A DNA stretch of 64,000 nucleotides from Crocodylus rhombifer. Lineage: Eukaryota; Chordata; Crocodylia; Crocodylidae. Below the pieces are notes generated by a model, which saw only the letters and a list, made by a program, of their open reading frames with translations, searched no databases and was not told where the DNA came from. The position numbers were made by a program, and so were the translations under genes. The stretch lies in contig JAVSML010024359.1 in assembly GCA_038503035.1 (NCBI GenBank), forward strand, positions 310,001-374,000, read 5' to 3'. Shown here piece after piece: positions 20,030 to 31,249 of this stretch (position 1 is the stretch's first letter; each line of letters begins with the position of its first letter).

Positions 20030-21330
20030 TCCCATGCACTGAGTGGGGAAGAAGTCTTGTGGGAAAAATAACGTGTAGTCTTATAGCTGATTCTTGTATT
20101 ATGCCCTTTGCATACCATGATCCCTTTCTCTAGTAGATGTTAGGAAGCCTAGGGCTCCCTAGAATACACACACAAACTCTCAAGACTACACTTATGACTC
20201 AAATATGCTAAAATTTAACTGACAAAAGATCAAATACAAGACAGGTATTAAAAAGACCCACACAGGAAACTGAGGGGCTTGAGTTAAATGTACTGGAATT
20301 AATATTATTTTAAACATCTGTAGTCAAAATGTATTTTTAAATTTTTTTAAAAAAATGATCATTGTAACCATGTAATGAGCCTACTTAGCTGAACTGGCAG
20401 GAAATTATCTGTAGGTTTTCCTCTTTCTTAACTTTTTCCTTCAGAGCCTTAATTAGGGCCCCCGTGACTCTTCTCCCAGTTCTCTCAATCTATCATGTAT
20501 TTGTAGAGTTTTCTTATTTCCCTTTTTATAAATACTCCCCCCTAGTCCATGTGCATTTTCCTTATTCTTCACAGAACACTTCGTGGGTGTATTTGTGGTA
20601 CAAAGGTGCCAAGAACCAGACTCCAAATTTGGCTGAACAAGAGCCATATAGACAACATCCCTGTTGTGTGGTAGACACAAGGGTTTTTTAAAAAAGGTTA
20701 TGTATTAATGAATCCAACTTGTCAAATACAGGTTTAACATTTAAAGACATATCCAGTCCCCTAAAATATAGTTAAAGACGGGTGTTTATCTTCTATCAAC
20801 AGTGTTGCCATAACCCAAATCAAAGTCCACAGAAGTCTTGTTTCCGTCTTTCTTTCAGTCTCTGACATCTCCTTTATATTTCCATCAGTGTTGATCTTTT
20901 GTGCTTCTCTATATAATAATTCACCACCTCCTTTTCCCTAGAACTCTGCATAATACAAATCCCATTATCTTTTATTCATCTCTGCTTTTAAATTTTAAAT
21001 GTATTCTTAAGCATTAGCTCATAGAACTCACACTGAATTCAAAGATGTTTTTCAAATTTTCCAGTTTAGAGGCATGAGGACATTTTTAGCAGATTCCAAA
21101 AATTTCCACCCAAGTCCACATCTTTATGTCTTTTTTCCTGTAGGCCCCTGACTTCATAGGACATCTTTGCTGTCACTAAAACTTCCCAAACTTTTAAAAA
21201 AACACCCATGCGACTTTTCTTCCAGCCTTTGGCAAAGGTTATCTTGTGGCTGCTAATAGATGAGTGATGATCAACTCCCTCTGATCCTGGCCGCTGGCAG
21301 GAAGGTCCCCTGGGACTGAGGGGTTAGCAG
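20030..21330. other. Upstream flank of PPIG, no gene seen
   Basis: AT-rich DNA. A region at about 20,450-20,690 resembles a decayed minus-strand LINE 3' part (GGTGCCAAGAACCAGACTCC), but this is weak. Confidence 0.35.
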
Positions 21331-21546
21331 GGAGTTTGTCCTCCCCACGTCTCCCACCTTTACGTTCTGGGCCACATCCACCACCCCCGGGAGAAGGGGG
21401 GTTATGTGTGTGTATCTGTGGTGGTGGTGGTGGGGTGATATTTTTTATTCGAGGAACTTCCCCGTGGCATTGCTCCTGCCTCACGGGGCCACTCCAGCGC
21501 TGTGTGGCGGTCGGCTTCAGGGGTGCCCGTGCTGCCTGGCAAGGTA

Positions 21547-21564
21547 GGGCAGGGCAGGGCAGGG
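21547..21564 (+). other. G-quadruplex-capable run upstream of PPIG promoter
   Basis: Four GGG triplets separated by CA form a canonical G4 motif on the + strand about 270 bases upstream of the YY1-type element. Confidence 0.5.
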
Positions 21565-21789
21565 CAGTCATTTATGCCCCAAGCCAGCGCCAGGCCTCCA
21601 GAGGTGCCGCCGCGGCGCCGGCAGTAACGGGAGAGGTGCTGGCGCCTCCTGCCTGCCCACCGCCGCCTCCAGCACCACAAGGCCAGAGTGCGGCCTCCCT
21701 CCCTTCGCCCGCTCGGGTCCCGCAGCTGCGGCCAGGCCAGGCCCAGCCCGGCTCGGCTCGGCTCGGCCCTCCGCGCGCCGCCCTCTCCT

Positions 21790-21845
21790 CCCACTGACGC
21801 AGTCTGCGCCGCACCAGCTCCCAACATGGCGGCGGCGGCGAGGCG
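21790..21845 (+). other. PPIG: Candidate non-coding first exon of PPIG
   Basis: The proposed 5' UTR exon ends at a GTGAGC donor at 21846. A second in-phase-neutral GTGAGC donor at 21877 is an alternative end. The start is a guess placed just upstream of the YY1-type motif, which in TATA-less promoters usually lies slightly downstream of the start site. The 3' partner is the acceptor before 34503, although an extra UTR exon in the 12.6-kb intron cannot be excluded. Exact start and donor need cDNA or 5'-end data. Confidence 0.5.
21823..21836 (+). promoter_or_regulatory. YY1-type element with tiny upstream ORF
   Basis: The sequence reads AACATGGCGGCGGC, matching the extended YY1 consensus (AANATGGCGGC) in the orientation usual for promoters where it overlaps the 5' UTR. 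The ATG at 21826 opens a seven-codon frame (Met-Ala4-Arg2) that ends in TGA at 21847-21849, so its stop would fall in the intron if the 21846 donor is used. Confidence 0.6.
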
Positions 21846-22340
21846 GTGAGCGGCGGAGCGGGCCGGCCCCGCGCGGGTGAGCGCCGGGTGCGGGGCTGCA
21901 CCGGCTGGGACTCGCCCCGAGGGGGGCAGCGGGGTCGCTGGAGGAAGGGGCCGGGGCGACTCGGCTCGGCCTTTACTGTGGAGGGCCGGGCCGGACGGGA
22001 GTCGCGCGGGAGCTGGGGGACGGCGCCGGCCCGCCCCACGCCGCAACCCCGGTGTCCGCGTGGGCCTGGGCCCGTGTTTCCTTTGGCGCGGGCCGCTACC
22101 CCCCCGCTGCAGCGGGGCCCGGCCACGCGCCGGAGTTTGAATGAGCGCTCTCCTGAGCGGCGGGCGCCACATGGCCTCAGTGCCGGCGGGGGCGCGGCTC
22201 GGGGCGGCGGGAGGGCCAGCGCCAGGCCCAGGCTCCCGCGGACATGTTCTGCGCAGCAGGAGCCCCGGCGCTGAGGGAAACTTCTGCGGCGCAACAGCCG
22301 GAGCGAGCACATGTGTGTCCGGCTCAGGCACGTTCAGCGC

Positions 22341-24160
22341 TCGTTTGCTGCCTCTTTTGCCCGCTTTGTAACGGCCTCAGACCACTGAGTGACCAGCCCC
22401 TTCACAGAAGCGTTTTGAAGTTGTGGCATCCACGGATGTTTGGACGACGGAGACTGAGCCCGACCCCCCCCCCCCCCCTTTACCGTGACAGTCCCTTGCC
22501 CTGGCCTCATTCCTGGACCAGCCTGGCAGCAGCATCTCTACTGCCCTTTTATTTCACATTCCCTCTGTGCTCTGCTTTTAGGCACTCATATTTGTGTTTT
22601 CTCATGTTTACCTTGGGCTTTCTGCAGAAGAGGCCTTCCTACATAAGCTTATTTGAGCCAGGTAGTTTTGCTTCGTTCCAGGTACATTTTTGTAAGGGAC
22701 GTCATACAGTGGCATCCACAACTGAAGGTTCCAGCTTCTCTAACTGTTACTATGCGAAGGGGCGAGCCTGTGACTGAAAACTGAGAAATCAACTTCATGA
22801 TTGGGAAGTTTCCTTGAGTAAACGCCTGTGTGCGTTTACTTGCAAGCCTCTGTTCATCAAGCTCATCAAAAGTGGCTTTACTGAATTGATATGAAGTGTA
22901 AGTTGGTCAGTATAGCGACATCTATTTCAGTAGTGCTTTGCTGGTATAGATCTTAGATATAGCTAGACTAAGAAAGAATTTGAAGTGTAGACTTTGTGCA
23001 ACACCCTGACACTATGAAGCGTTTCTGAAGGATGGAATCCCTGAACCCTTTGGTTGGAATACTAATATCTTCCCCTTTCTTGGAAGAGGAGGGTTAGGAA
23101 GAGATGGGTTGTCTTAGCAGCACTTTTTCTGCCCGTTGTGGGTGTGTGTGCGTTGGAGAATCTTTCATATCGAGCTTTGGATAGTTGATTAATGCTGTGT
23201 CCATTTGGTGCCTGATAATTTTTTTAAGCCTCATGTGTTTTGGAATTAATGAGAAGCTGGCAGTGAAGGTATGTGGGAGGAGACAGGAAGTGGGGGAATA
23301 AATTTAAGATATTAGGTTCATAGATTTTTGGTGAAAAAGTGGTTAAAAAAGACAAAAGGAAGGAGGAATGGTGAGAGATGATATTTTTAAATATTACTCT
23401 ATATAAAAATTTTGCAACATGGAGTGATAGTACACAATCAACAGTATGTAACTCTTATTAATTTTAATTGTAGGAAACATACATTTTCTGGAGGTGTAAT
23501 ATAAGTGAAAGTAATATTTTTGTGTGAGCAGCGTTTTGATTTTCATTTTACTTCCTTCTGTTAATAAACTCTGGAAAAAAACCTTTATAACTAGCAATTT
23601 CTATCTTTATGCTCAGATTTAAAAAGTATTTGGAAAGTCTGAGCAAATTTTCTTCATCTGTGTTTTGGAATAATCTTACAGAAAACACCTCCACTTGCTG
23701 AACTTCATAGCTTGACATTTCCCTGGCTTCAGTGAGAACTAGTTTCCAGGTCAGTCTGCAAAAGGAAAGTTAAATTACTGAAAAATATTATTTTTGTGTG
23801 CAGATACAAACTTCCATCAAATATAGAATTACATTAAGAAGTAGTAGTATGGGTGAAATGTGGTTTTGTGCAGCCTTTTAACTGCCAGTTTCCAACTAGA
23901 TGTTTGTTTCCTAAATTCTGGCTTCCATTGTGTCTGTTCATGTGGCTATACATTTTTGGAAATAGACCGTGAGTTCTGGTTTGCGTTTTTTTGTTTTGGT
24001 TAGGTTTTGAAAAAGATTTTAAAACAAAAATAAGCATTGCCATCCCATACACATGGTGATATAGAGCTTGGAACTATTCTATTTTTTTTGGATAGTCTGC
24101 ATATAATAAATACACTGAATTCACTGAGCTGCTTTTTGCTTTGGGAGTTAAACAATATAT
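22341..24160. other. PPIG first intron, proximal part
   Basis: No exon or clear repeat is recognised apart from a 16-base C run near 22,465. Sequence is AT-rich after about 22,900. Confidence 0.4.
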
Positions 24161-24169
24161 ACATAGTCA

Positions 24170-26770
24170 AGTTTGTTTCAACTTGTTGAGCAGTGGTTTT
24201 CCTTCCATGATTTTAAAAGACGAGGGTCAGAAGTTGTTCCAGGTATCAAATGTACAAGGAAACCTAAGTGGGGAAGTTTCTTGCTCCCTGTCCTGTTCCC
24301 TGCAGCCACTAAAAGTAGTCTGCCACCAACCATCCTCTGTATAACTTGCTGTGTCAGGTATTTGAAGACTATTTTCAGCACTTCTATTAGTCTTTTCTTC
24401 CTTGGACTAAATAACCCATTTTCCCAGTCTTTCCTAAATCATGTTTCCCAGGCTTGTAATCATTTTGTTGATCTTCACTGGACTAGTTTACTTCTCTGGA
24501 CACAGTTTACTAGTTTGTCTGCCTCCCTCTTGAAGTTTGAGTCTCAAAACTAGATACCAGGTGACACCTCACCAGTAACATATAGAAAGGAAGCATAATT
24601 CCTCCCCTTGATTTATCAGTGATAGTCCTGTTAATACCACCCAGTATGCAATTGTCTTTTTTGCAGCAAGAGCACACTGTTGGTTTGTATTCCGTTTATG
24701 ATCCACTGTAACTCTCAGGTTTTTTTCTCCAGTATTGCAGTGTAGCTAGTCATTCCCCAGTCTGTATTTTTACATGCAGTTGTTCCATATTGAGTGCAGA
24801 ATGTCATACTTTTCCGCACTGAACTTTGTTTCACAGTTGGTAGGGTCAGAAGGGACCTAAGCAGATCATCAAGTGCGACCCCCTGCCATGGGCAGGAAAG
24901 GATGCTGGGGTCAAATGACCTCAGCTAGGTGGCTGTCTAGCCTCCTTTTGAAGACCCCTGGGGTAGGAGCAAGCACCACTTCTCTTGGAAGTTGGTTCTA
25001 GCTTCTAGCCACCCTGACAGTGAAATAGTGTCTCCTGATATCTAGCCTGAATCTGCTCTCAGTCAACTTATGGCTGTTGTTCCTTGTTACCCTGGTAGTG
25101 CTTGGGGGAACAGGGACTCTTCTGTTGCTTGCTGGTCCCTCTTTGCAAGTTTATAGGAGGCCACCAGATCCCCTCTCAGCCTTCTCTTGTGGAGGCTGAA
25201 CAGGTTTAGGTCCCATAGCCTTCCCTCATAAGGCCTGCCCTGCTGCCCCCTGATCATGCGAGTGGCCCTCCTCTGGACTCTCTCCATGTTGTCCATATCC
25301 CTCTTGAAGTGCAGCACCCAGAACTGGACACAGTACTCCAGCTGTGGCCTGACCAGTGTTGCACAGAGCGGGAGGATCACCTCCTTGGACCTGCTCGTGT
25401 TGCATCTGTGGATGCATGACAAGGTGCAGTTTGCCTTCCTGACCACGTCCCCACATTGGTGGCCCATGTTCATCTTGTTTAATTAATTTTGGATCATTTC
25501 TCCAGTTTATCAAGGTTGTTTAAATCCTAATCCCAGTCCAATCCTGTTGTAATCCTAACTTCCAGGATGTCTGCAACTCTACTTATCCTAGTGTCATCTA
25601 TAAATTTGCTAGATGTGCATTCAATCCCATCCTGCAAATAGTTAATGGAGATACTAAATGATGGTAGAACCAGGACAGACCCCTCTTAATTCTGTCTCCT
25701 TATTAGACATTAAGCAATTGATGATTACGTTTAAGCACAAAGATCTAACCACCTATGGATCTACCCTATAGTAGTTTAATTTAGACCGGTGGTTCTCAAC
25801 CTTTTTAGATTTGAGGCACCCTTCTTAACCTCATCCCTAATAATATATTATGGCCAGGTTCCACTTCTTGTAGAATTCCATTTTCAGTTTCAGTTTCTTG
25901 AAGAGTTTACTATTTAGCAAGGCTGGTCTCCTGCTGCACTTCTCATCCTTTCTTTGAATAAGCCTAGACTGCACTTGCACACTTAATAAGGTCTTTTTGA
26001 AGGAGAGCCAGCTCTCCTGGATGCCTTTTCTCCCTCAGACTTGCCTCCTATAGGCTCCCACACACCAGTTCTTTCAGTTAGTTAAAATCTGATTTTATGA
26101 AGTCCAGTCTTTTTATTTTGTTTCACTCCTTCCTTTCCTTAGGATCTTGAACTCTTATCATTTCATGCTCATTGTCAGCCAACTTGCCTTCTACCTTCAC
26201 ATTCTTGACTAATTCCTCCCTGTTTATGGGAAGAAAATTGAGAACAGCTTCCTCCCTACTTGGCTTCTCTACCACCTGTACCAAAAAGTTATTACCAAAA
26301 CACTCCAGGAACTTAGCTGGGCTGCCCGCATTCTCCTGCACTATCCTCCTAGCAGATGTTTTCGTAATTAAAGTCACCCATGAGTACCAAGCCCTGCAAC
26401 TTGGATATTTTAGTTAGTTGTTTGGAAAAGTGCAATCACCCCATCCCCCTAGTTTGGTCTGTAGCAGGTGCCCACCATGACATCACCCTTGTTTTCCCCC
26501 ACTTGACCAGAGGCTTTCAACAGGTTTACTTGCTTCATGCTTTGCAGTGTACACTGGAACAAGTGTACATCTCTTCTATATAAAAAGCAACATCATTTCC
26601 TCTTTTTCCCACTTCCTGGACAAATTATACCTAAGGAAGAAGTATTCCTAGCTTGCATGCTGTGTCAAAATCAACCAGATGTCTTCTGGTTCAGCTTAGA
26701 TAGCCCTGCACAGGAGTTCTTGGTAAAACTATGACTGTTGAAACCAATGCAGTTATATATAGGTGCACAG
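24170..26770 (-). mobile_element. Old CR1 LINE, minus strand, with nested CR1
   Basis: Decayed reverse-complement CR1 3' half: segments such as GTGTCATCTATAAATTTGCTAG (RT active site region, minus) and TCTCAGGTTTTTTTCTCC are in order on both sides of the younger CR1 at 24,826-25,478. A hAT end (GGTGGTTCTCAACCTTTTTAG) at about 25,786-25,806 marks a further insertion or fragment. No frame is intact. Confidence 0.65.
24826..25478 (-). mobile_element. Younger CR1 3' fragment nested in older CR1
   Basis: The 3' end GTTGGTAGGGTCAGAAGGGACC is followed by the reverse complement of the ORF2 C-terminus; 25,473-25,087 is open on the minus strand for 128 codons ([27 protein letters not shown]). Old CR1 sequence resumes after 25,478. 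Confidence 0.85.
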
Positions 26771-27313
26771 TTTTGCCTGAACAGTTTTCAGTGCACAGAT
26801 GTGGCCTAATTTTAGAAGTAACATAAACCTAGGCAGCTCCTGAATGAGGAAGGATGAAAGTTAGAATAATATGATGGTGGGTCTTTTAGTTGTAGAAATG
26901 TTTAAAAAATGTTATTTGTAGGCAGCCTGACCCAGATGAGGTTTAAGGAAGTAAATAATAAAAAATGGCCATTTAGCAAATGAGGGTAGTAATATTTCCT
27001 TGTGTTGAAGTAAGCATAGCAAAGAACAAAGATGGGACTAGTAGAAGAGAGGGAAGAATTAATTTAGATTAATAATCTATGAGAAAAAAAATCAACTTTT
27101 CTGGTACCAGAAGAAGTTGAAATTAATTGTTGTATATTCCATTATGTTCTCAATTACAACAACTTCGTGCCAAGCTCTAAAGGTGTTCACTCATTCAGTG
27201 GGAACAGCAGCACTATTTTCGTGGAAAGAAATTGCCCCTCTTGTCTGTCTTGAGAAATAGAACTAGCTAGTCACAAATACTTTACTGGCATCATTCTCTC
27301 TTATGCTTCTGCT

Positions 27314-28190
27314 TAGGGGTGCACTGATAGACGTTTTGGGAGCCGATACTAATAGTCGATTTTCAAGGAAGCTTATTACCTGATGCTGATCCAATTTCCG
27401 ATAGAGCTGAGTCCAGCTGGTAAGTCAGTTGTGGTGAAAGTGGAGAGGGAGGGAAGGGATTTGGGAAAAGCAAATCAATGCCCCCCACAGTGAGGGAAGG
27501 AGTGGAGCTGGGGTAGGCTCTGGCGGGGCAGGTGTGGGACAGAGCCATGGCTCGTCCTGGGGGTGTGTGGCTCCTGCTCCTACATGCCACTCATTCAGTG
27601 GCTCTTGCTGCTTGTCTGGGAGGGCACAGGGCGGGGGTACATACCCCTGGATCTACATGGGGTGGGCCAGATGGGTTGGGGCCACACTGCAATACACTCG
27701 GGGTGGGCGGTGGCAGTGCTGGGAGGGGGCTATGGTGAAATTTGGAGTGGCTGCAGCCCCTCTTCCCCATAGGCCCCTCCCAAGCCGCCACCCACCCCAA
27801 GCACAGCCCCTGGTCCCAGCTCGCAGCTGCAGCCTGGCCGGCCCATCCCTTGCAGATCCGGGGGCACATGCCCTCCCCCACCTCCCCCTGTGCCCTCCTG
27901 GATGAGCAGCGGGGGCAGTGGTGGGAGCCGCCAGACAAGCAGCAGCTCTATCCCGCACCTGCTTCACCCCTGATGGACACCGCCTACATCAGCTCCAGCC
28001 CTACTCCTCCCTCACTGTGGGGGGTGTTGATCTGACCCCCTCCACGCCCCTTCCCTTCCCCATCCCCTTTCACCACAACAGACTTACCAGCTGCATACAG
28101 CTCTCTATGTTGCTGGGCTGTGTTCCTTGCTGCCTGCGTGCAGTGCTATGGCTGCATACATGCACGAGTGTTTATTGGCCAAATTATCAG
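27314..28190. mobile_element. hAT-like element with GC-rich palindrome core (copy C)
   Basis: The left terminus TAGGGGTGCACTGATA and the following AGCCGATACTAATAGTCGATTTTCAAGGA match the left end of the 61,145-62,162 element. The core starts GTCCAGCTGGTAAGTC (27,413) and its right arm ends AACAGACTTACCAGC (28,078-28,091). The centre motif near 27,725-27,765 is in reverse orientation relative to copies E and F. The right terminus is lost where a second element begins at about 28,195. Confidence 0.75.
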
Positions 28191-28194
28191 AAAA

Positions 28195-29275
28195 AAGCAA
28201 AAAAAAAAAAAAAAAGCGCAAAACAAAAGCCCCACAATCCCCAGCTCTGGCAGCAGGGATCAGGGCCTTTGAAGGGTTGTGGCAGAGCTCCCCTGTCCCC
28301 CGCCCTGCACAGCGTGGGACAGTTGGGGGCAACAGGGATCACCCCCGCCTAGCACCCATGCAGCAGCTGCCCCATGGCGCGGGTGCAGCATGGCTTGGCA
28401 GGGCACTGCACGCTTTCTGGGAGCTGGGGCTGAGTGGTGCTGGGCTCTGGGTAACTGCTGGAGCTGCTCCAGCTCCCACATGGTGCCCTGCTGAACCATG
28501 CTATGCGCTGTACCTGCGCCATGGGGCAGCTGCTTGCAGGGGGGTGTGCAATCCCCACTGCCCCATGCTGTACGGGGGGGGCTCTGCCACGAGCTCCCAG
28601 AGGCCCCGATTGCGCTGCTGTAGCTGGTAAGTGTGGGGCTTTTTCTTTTTCTTTTTCTTTTCTTTTTTTTTTTTTTTTTTAAGTGCAGGGAGGCTGAGGC
28701 CTGGCAGGGAATGGTGCCAGGCAGGGTACCCGTGGGGGCTTCTCCTGCAGCTCCTCCCGATGGGGCAGAGGCAGGCACAACTGGACGTACCACAGGAGAA
28801 GCGCCTATGGCTGTCCCACCCAGCCCCTTCCCCCACCCAGCCCAGTCTCCCGGCACTTTTTTTTTTTAAATAAAAGCCCCACACTCACTGGATCTGGCAG
28901 TAGCGATTAGGGGCTCATAATAGAGCCCCCCTGTGCAGTATGGGGTAGTGGGGGGCAGAGAGATGCTCTCCTTCGCTTGGTATCTGCGTGGCAGCTATCA
29001 CATTGCGCAGGTGCAGCGTGGCTTGTCAGGGTGCCATGTGCTGTCTGGGAGCTGGGGTGGCTCCATGTGTCAGCTGGAGCCCGGCACTGCTCAGCCCCAG
29101 TGACCCCAGCTCCCAGGCAATGCACAATACCCTCCTGAGCCATGGTATACCTGCACCATGGGGTAGCTGCTGCATGGGTGCTGGGGGGTGGGGCAATCCC
29201 CACTGCCCTGTGCTGCACAGGGGGGCTCTACCATGAGCCCCCCAGCAGCCCCAATTGTGCTGCTGCAGCTGGTGA

Positions 29276-29306
<31 letters not shown>

Positions 29307-29600
29307 GTGTGGGGAGGCTGGGGCTGGTGGGGGATGGGGCCGGGCACAGCCATGGGGTCTTCTTCTGTGGCTCCCTCAGCCTAGGGAGAGGCAGGCACAG
29401 CCAGAGGAGCTGCAAGAGAACCTGCAACCGCCTGGCTGTGCCTACCTGTCCCCGGCTGATCCGAATCTTTTCCAAATTGATTCGGAGGCTTTGGATTCAA
29501 TTTTGAGTTTTTAATGGGTCTCCTAATTCGATTTGGAGATTCAGCTGCTGAATTGGCCAAATCTCCTTGGAATCGAATTGGCGACTGAAGCACAGCTCTA
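28195..29600. mobile_element. Two tandem palindromes with poly(A)/poly(T) borders and a hAT-like right end
   Basis: Palindrome 1 spans about 28,195-28,680: A-run, AAAAGCCCCACAATCCCCAGCTCTGGCAGCAG on the left against CTGCTGTAGCTGG and GTGTGGGGCTTTTT on the right, then T-run. Palindrome 2 spans about 28,855-29,305 with the same plan. Between and after them, 28,681-28,850 and 29,305-29,440 are direct copies (GTGNGGGGAGGCTG...GGCAGGCACA). The end near 29,590 (CTGAAGCACAGCTCTAC) looks like a hAT terminus. No transposase is present. Confidence 0.6.
29278..29303 (+). repeat. Poly(T) tract
   Basis: A 25-26 base uninterrupted T run at the right border of the second palindrome; a matching A-run and interrupted T-run border the first one near 28,200 and 28,645-28,680. 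Confidence 0.9.
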
Positions 29601-29644
29601 CTACAGCTCTACTCCAAGGTGTGCTCTGTTACAATTTTAATACA

Positions 29645-29950
29645 GTATAGCTTCATAAATCCAGCATGCTTGGGACCAAGTGCTTGCTGGAAATTTGAAA
29701 ATGCCATTTTTTTTAAAACCAGCCTGGCAGCCGGTCATAGAGTGTGGCAGGGGGTGAGGAGGGGAGAGTAGTGGCGACAGGTCCTGAAGCAGCAGCTGCA
29801 TGTGGAGTGGCACTGTGGGGAGGTGAATGGCAGTGGCAGTCGCCGTATGGAAGCTTCCCCATCCCCATCCAGGAGGGCAAGGCAAGTGGTGGTGGAGGAA
29901 GTGCCAGATTGTTGATAATTCTGGATTTTTGGTATCCAGATTTATGAGGT
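29645..29950. mobile_element. Pogo/Tigger-like MITE, right end overrun by CR1
   Basis: The left end TACAGTATAGCTTCATAAATCCAGCA and the right end CCAGATTTATGAGGTTTATA are imperfect inverted copies, with TA-type flanks. The CR1 3' end abuts the right terminus. Confidence 0.5.
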
Positions 29951-31245
29951 TTATAGTTTCTAGGGTCGGAAGGGACCTGAGTAGATCATCTAGTCCGACC
30001 CCCTGCCATGGCAGGAAAGATTACTGGGATCAAACGACCCCACCAAGGTATTCATCTAACCTCCTCTTAAAGACCCCCAGGGCAGGAGCCAGCACCACTT
30101 CTCTTGGAAGTTGGTTCCAGATCCTAGCCGCCCTGACGGTGAAGTAGCGCCTCCTGATATCTAGCCTAAACCTGCCCTCTTCCAGCTTGTGACTGTTATT
30201 CCTGGTCACTCCTGGCAGTGCTTGGGGGAACAGGGGCTTCCCCAGTGCCTGCTGATCCCCCCTGACTAGTTTGTAACAGGCCACTAGATCCCCCCTCAGC
30301 CTTATCTTGTGGAGGCTGAACAGGTTCAGGTCCTGTAGCCTCTCCTCGTAGGGCCTGCCTTGCTGCCCCCGATCATGTGAGTGGCCCTCCTTTGGACCCT
30401 CTCCACGTTGTCCACATCCCTCTTGAAGTGCGGCGCCCAGAACTGGACGCAGTACTCCAGCTGCAGCCTGACCAGTGCCACATAGAGGGGGAGGATCACT
30501 TCCTTGGACCTGCTCAAGATGCATCTGTGGATGCATGACAAAGTGTGGTTGGCCTTCCGGACTGCATCCCCACACTGCCGGCCCATGTTCATCTTGGCCT
30601 CAGTGATGACTCCAAGATCCTTTTCTGCCTCTGCACTGACAAGAAGGGAGTTCCCCAGCCTGTAGGTATGCTGCTGGTTCTTCCCCCCACAGGTGCATCA
30701 CATTGCACTTGTTAGTGTTGAATCCCATCCCGTTCTCATCCGCCCACCCTTGTAACCTGTCTAGGTCCGATTGCAGCCTATTCCTCCCTTCTAGCATGCC
30801 CACATCCCCCAACATCTTAGTGTCATCAGCAAATTTGAACAGGGTGCTTTTTACCCCCTCGTCCAAGTCACTGATGAAGATGTTGAACAGTGCGAGCCCA
30901 AGGACGGAGCCCTGCGGAACCCCACTGCCCACATCCCTCCAGGTTGAAAATGACGTATTCACCACCACTCTCTGGGTGCTGCCCTCCAGCCAGTTGGTGA
31001 CCCAATTGACTGTGTGGGTGTCAACACCACAGTCCCCCAGTTTCTTAATGAGAACAGGGTGAGAGACAGTGTTGAATGCCTTCTGAAAGTCCAGGAAGAC
31101 TATGTCCACTGCTACCCCTGCATCTAATGATTTGGTCATCTGATCATAGAAGGCCACCAGGTTGGTCTGACAGGACCTGCCACTAATGAACCCGTGTTGG
31201 TTGCCCCTAAGCATGACCTCCCCTGTTGGCCCCTTGTGGTTTGGT
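29950..31245 (-). pseudogene. CR1 LINE 3' part, minus strand
   Basis: The 3' end at about 29,955 (TTTCTAGGGTCGGAAGGGACC) is followed by minus-strand ORF2 remnants. The RT palm is open at 31,289-30,600 (VFLDFQKAFNTVSH, SGVPQGSVLGLALFNIF, FADDTKMLG), then a frameshift, then the C-terminal domain at 30,592-30,030. The endonuclease and ORF1 are absent, so it is 5'-truncated near 31,245. It lies in the first PPIG intron, antisense to the gene. Confidence 0.9.
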
Positions 31246-31249
31246 TTAT

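Larger units (their letters stand above)
21590..22340 (+). promoter_or_regulatory. PPIG: CpG island promoter of PPIG
   Basis: This is the only dense CpG island in the window, about 750 bases of CG-rich sequence with many CGG and CGC runs, against AT-rich flanks. It lies 12.2 kb upstream of the PPIG start codon, on the expected side. It has no obvious TATA box, and holds a YY1-type element and splice-donor candidates in the + orientation. This is the layout of a housekeeping promoter. The long open frames on both strands here come from high GC content and are not proposed as genes. Confidence 0.85.

Noticed and set aside
1..21500. Possible exons of the neighbouring gene (FASTKD1 is upstream of PPIG in mammals, on the opposite strand)
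   Set aside because: No frame resembled FAST-kinase-domain sequence; the region is almost entirely repeats.
21402..22331. Long open frames on both strands (up to 309 codons) over the CpG island
   Set aside because: GC-rich DNA lacks stop codons by chance; the protein is low-complexity Arg/Pro/Ala, and overlapping frames on both strands are equally long.
28260..28884. Frames of 127-198 codons with Lys-rich stretches
   Set aside because: The Lys runs come from the poly(A)/poly(T) tracts of the tandem palindromes; no family motif.
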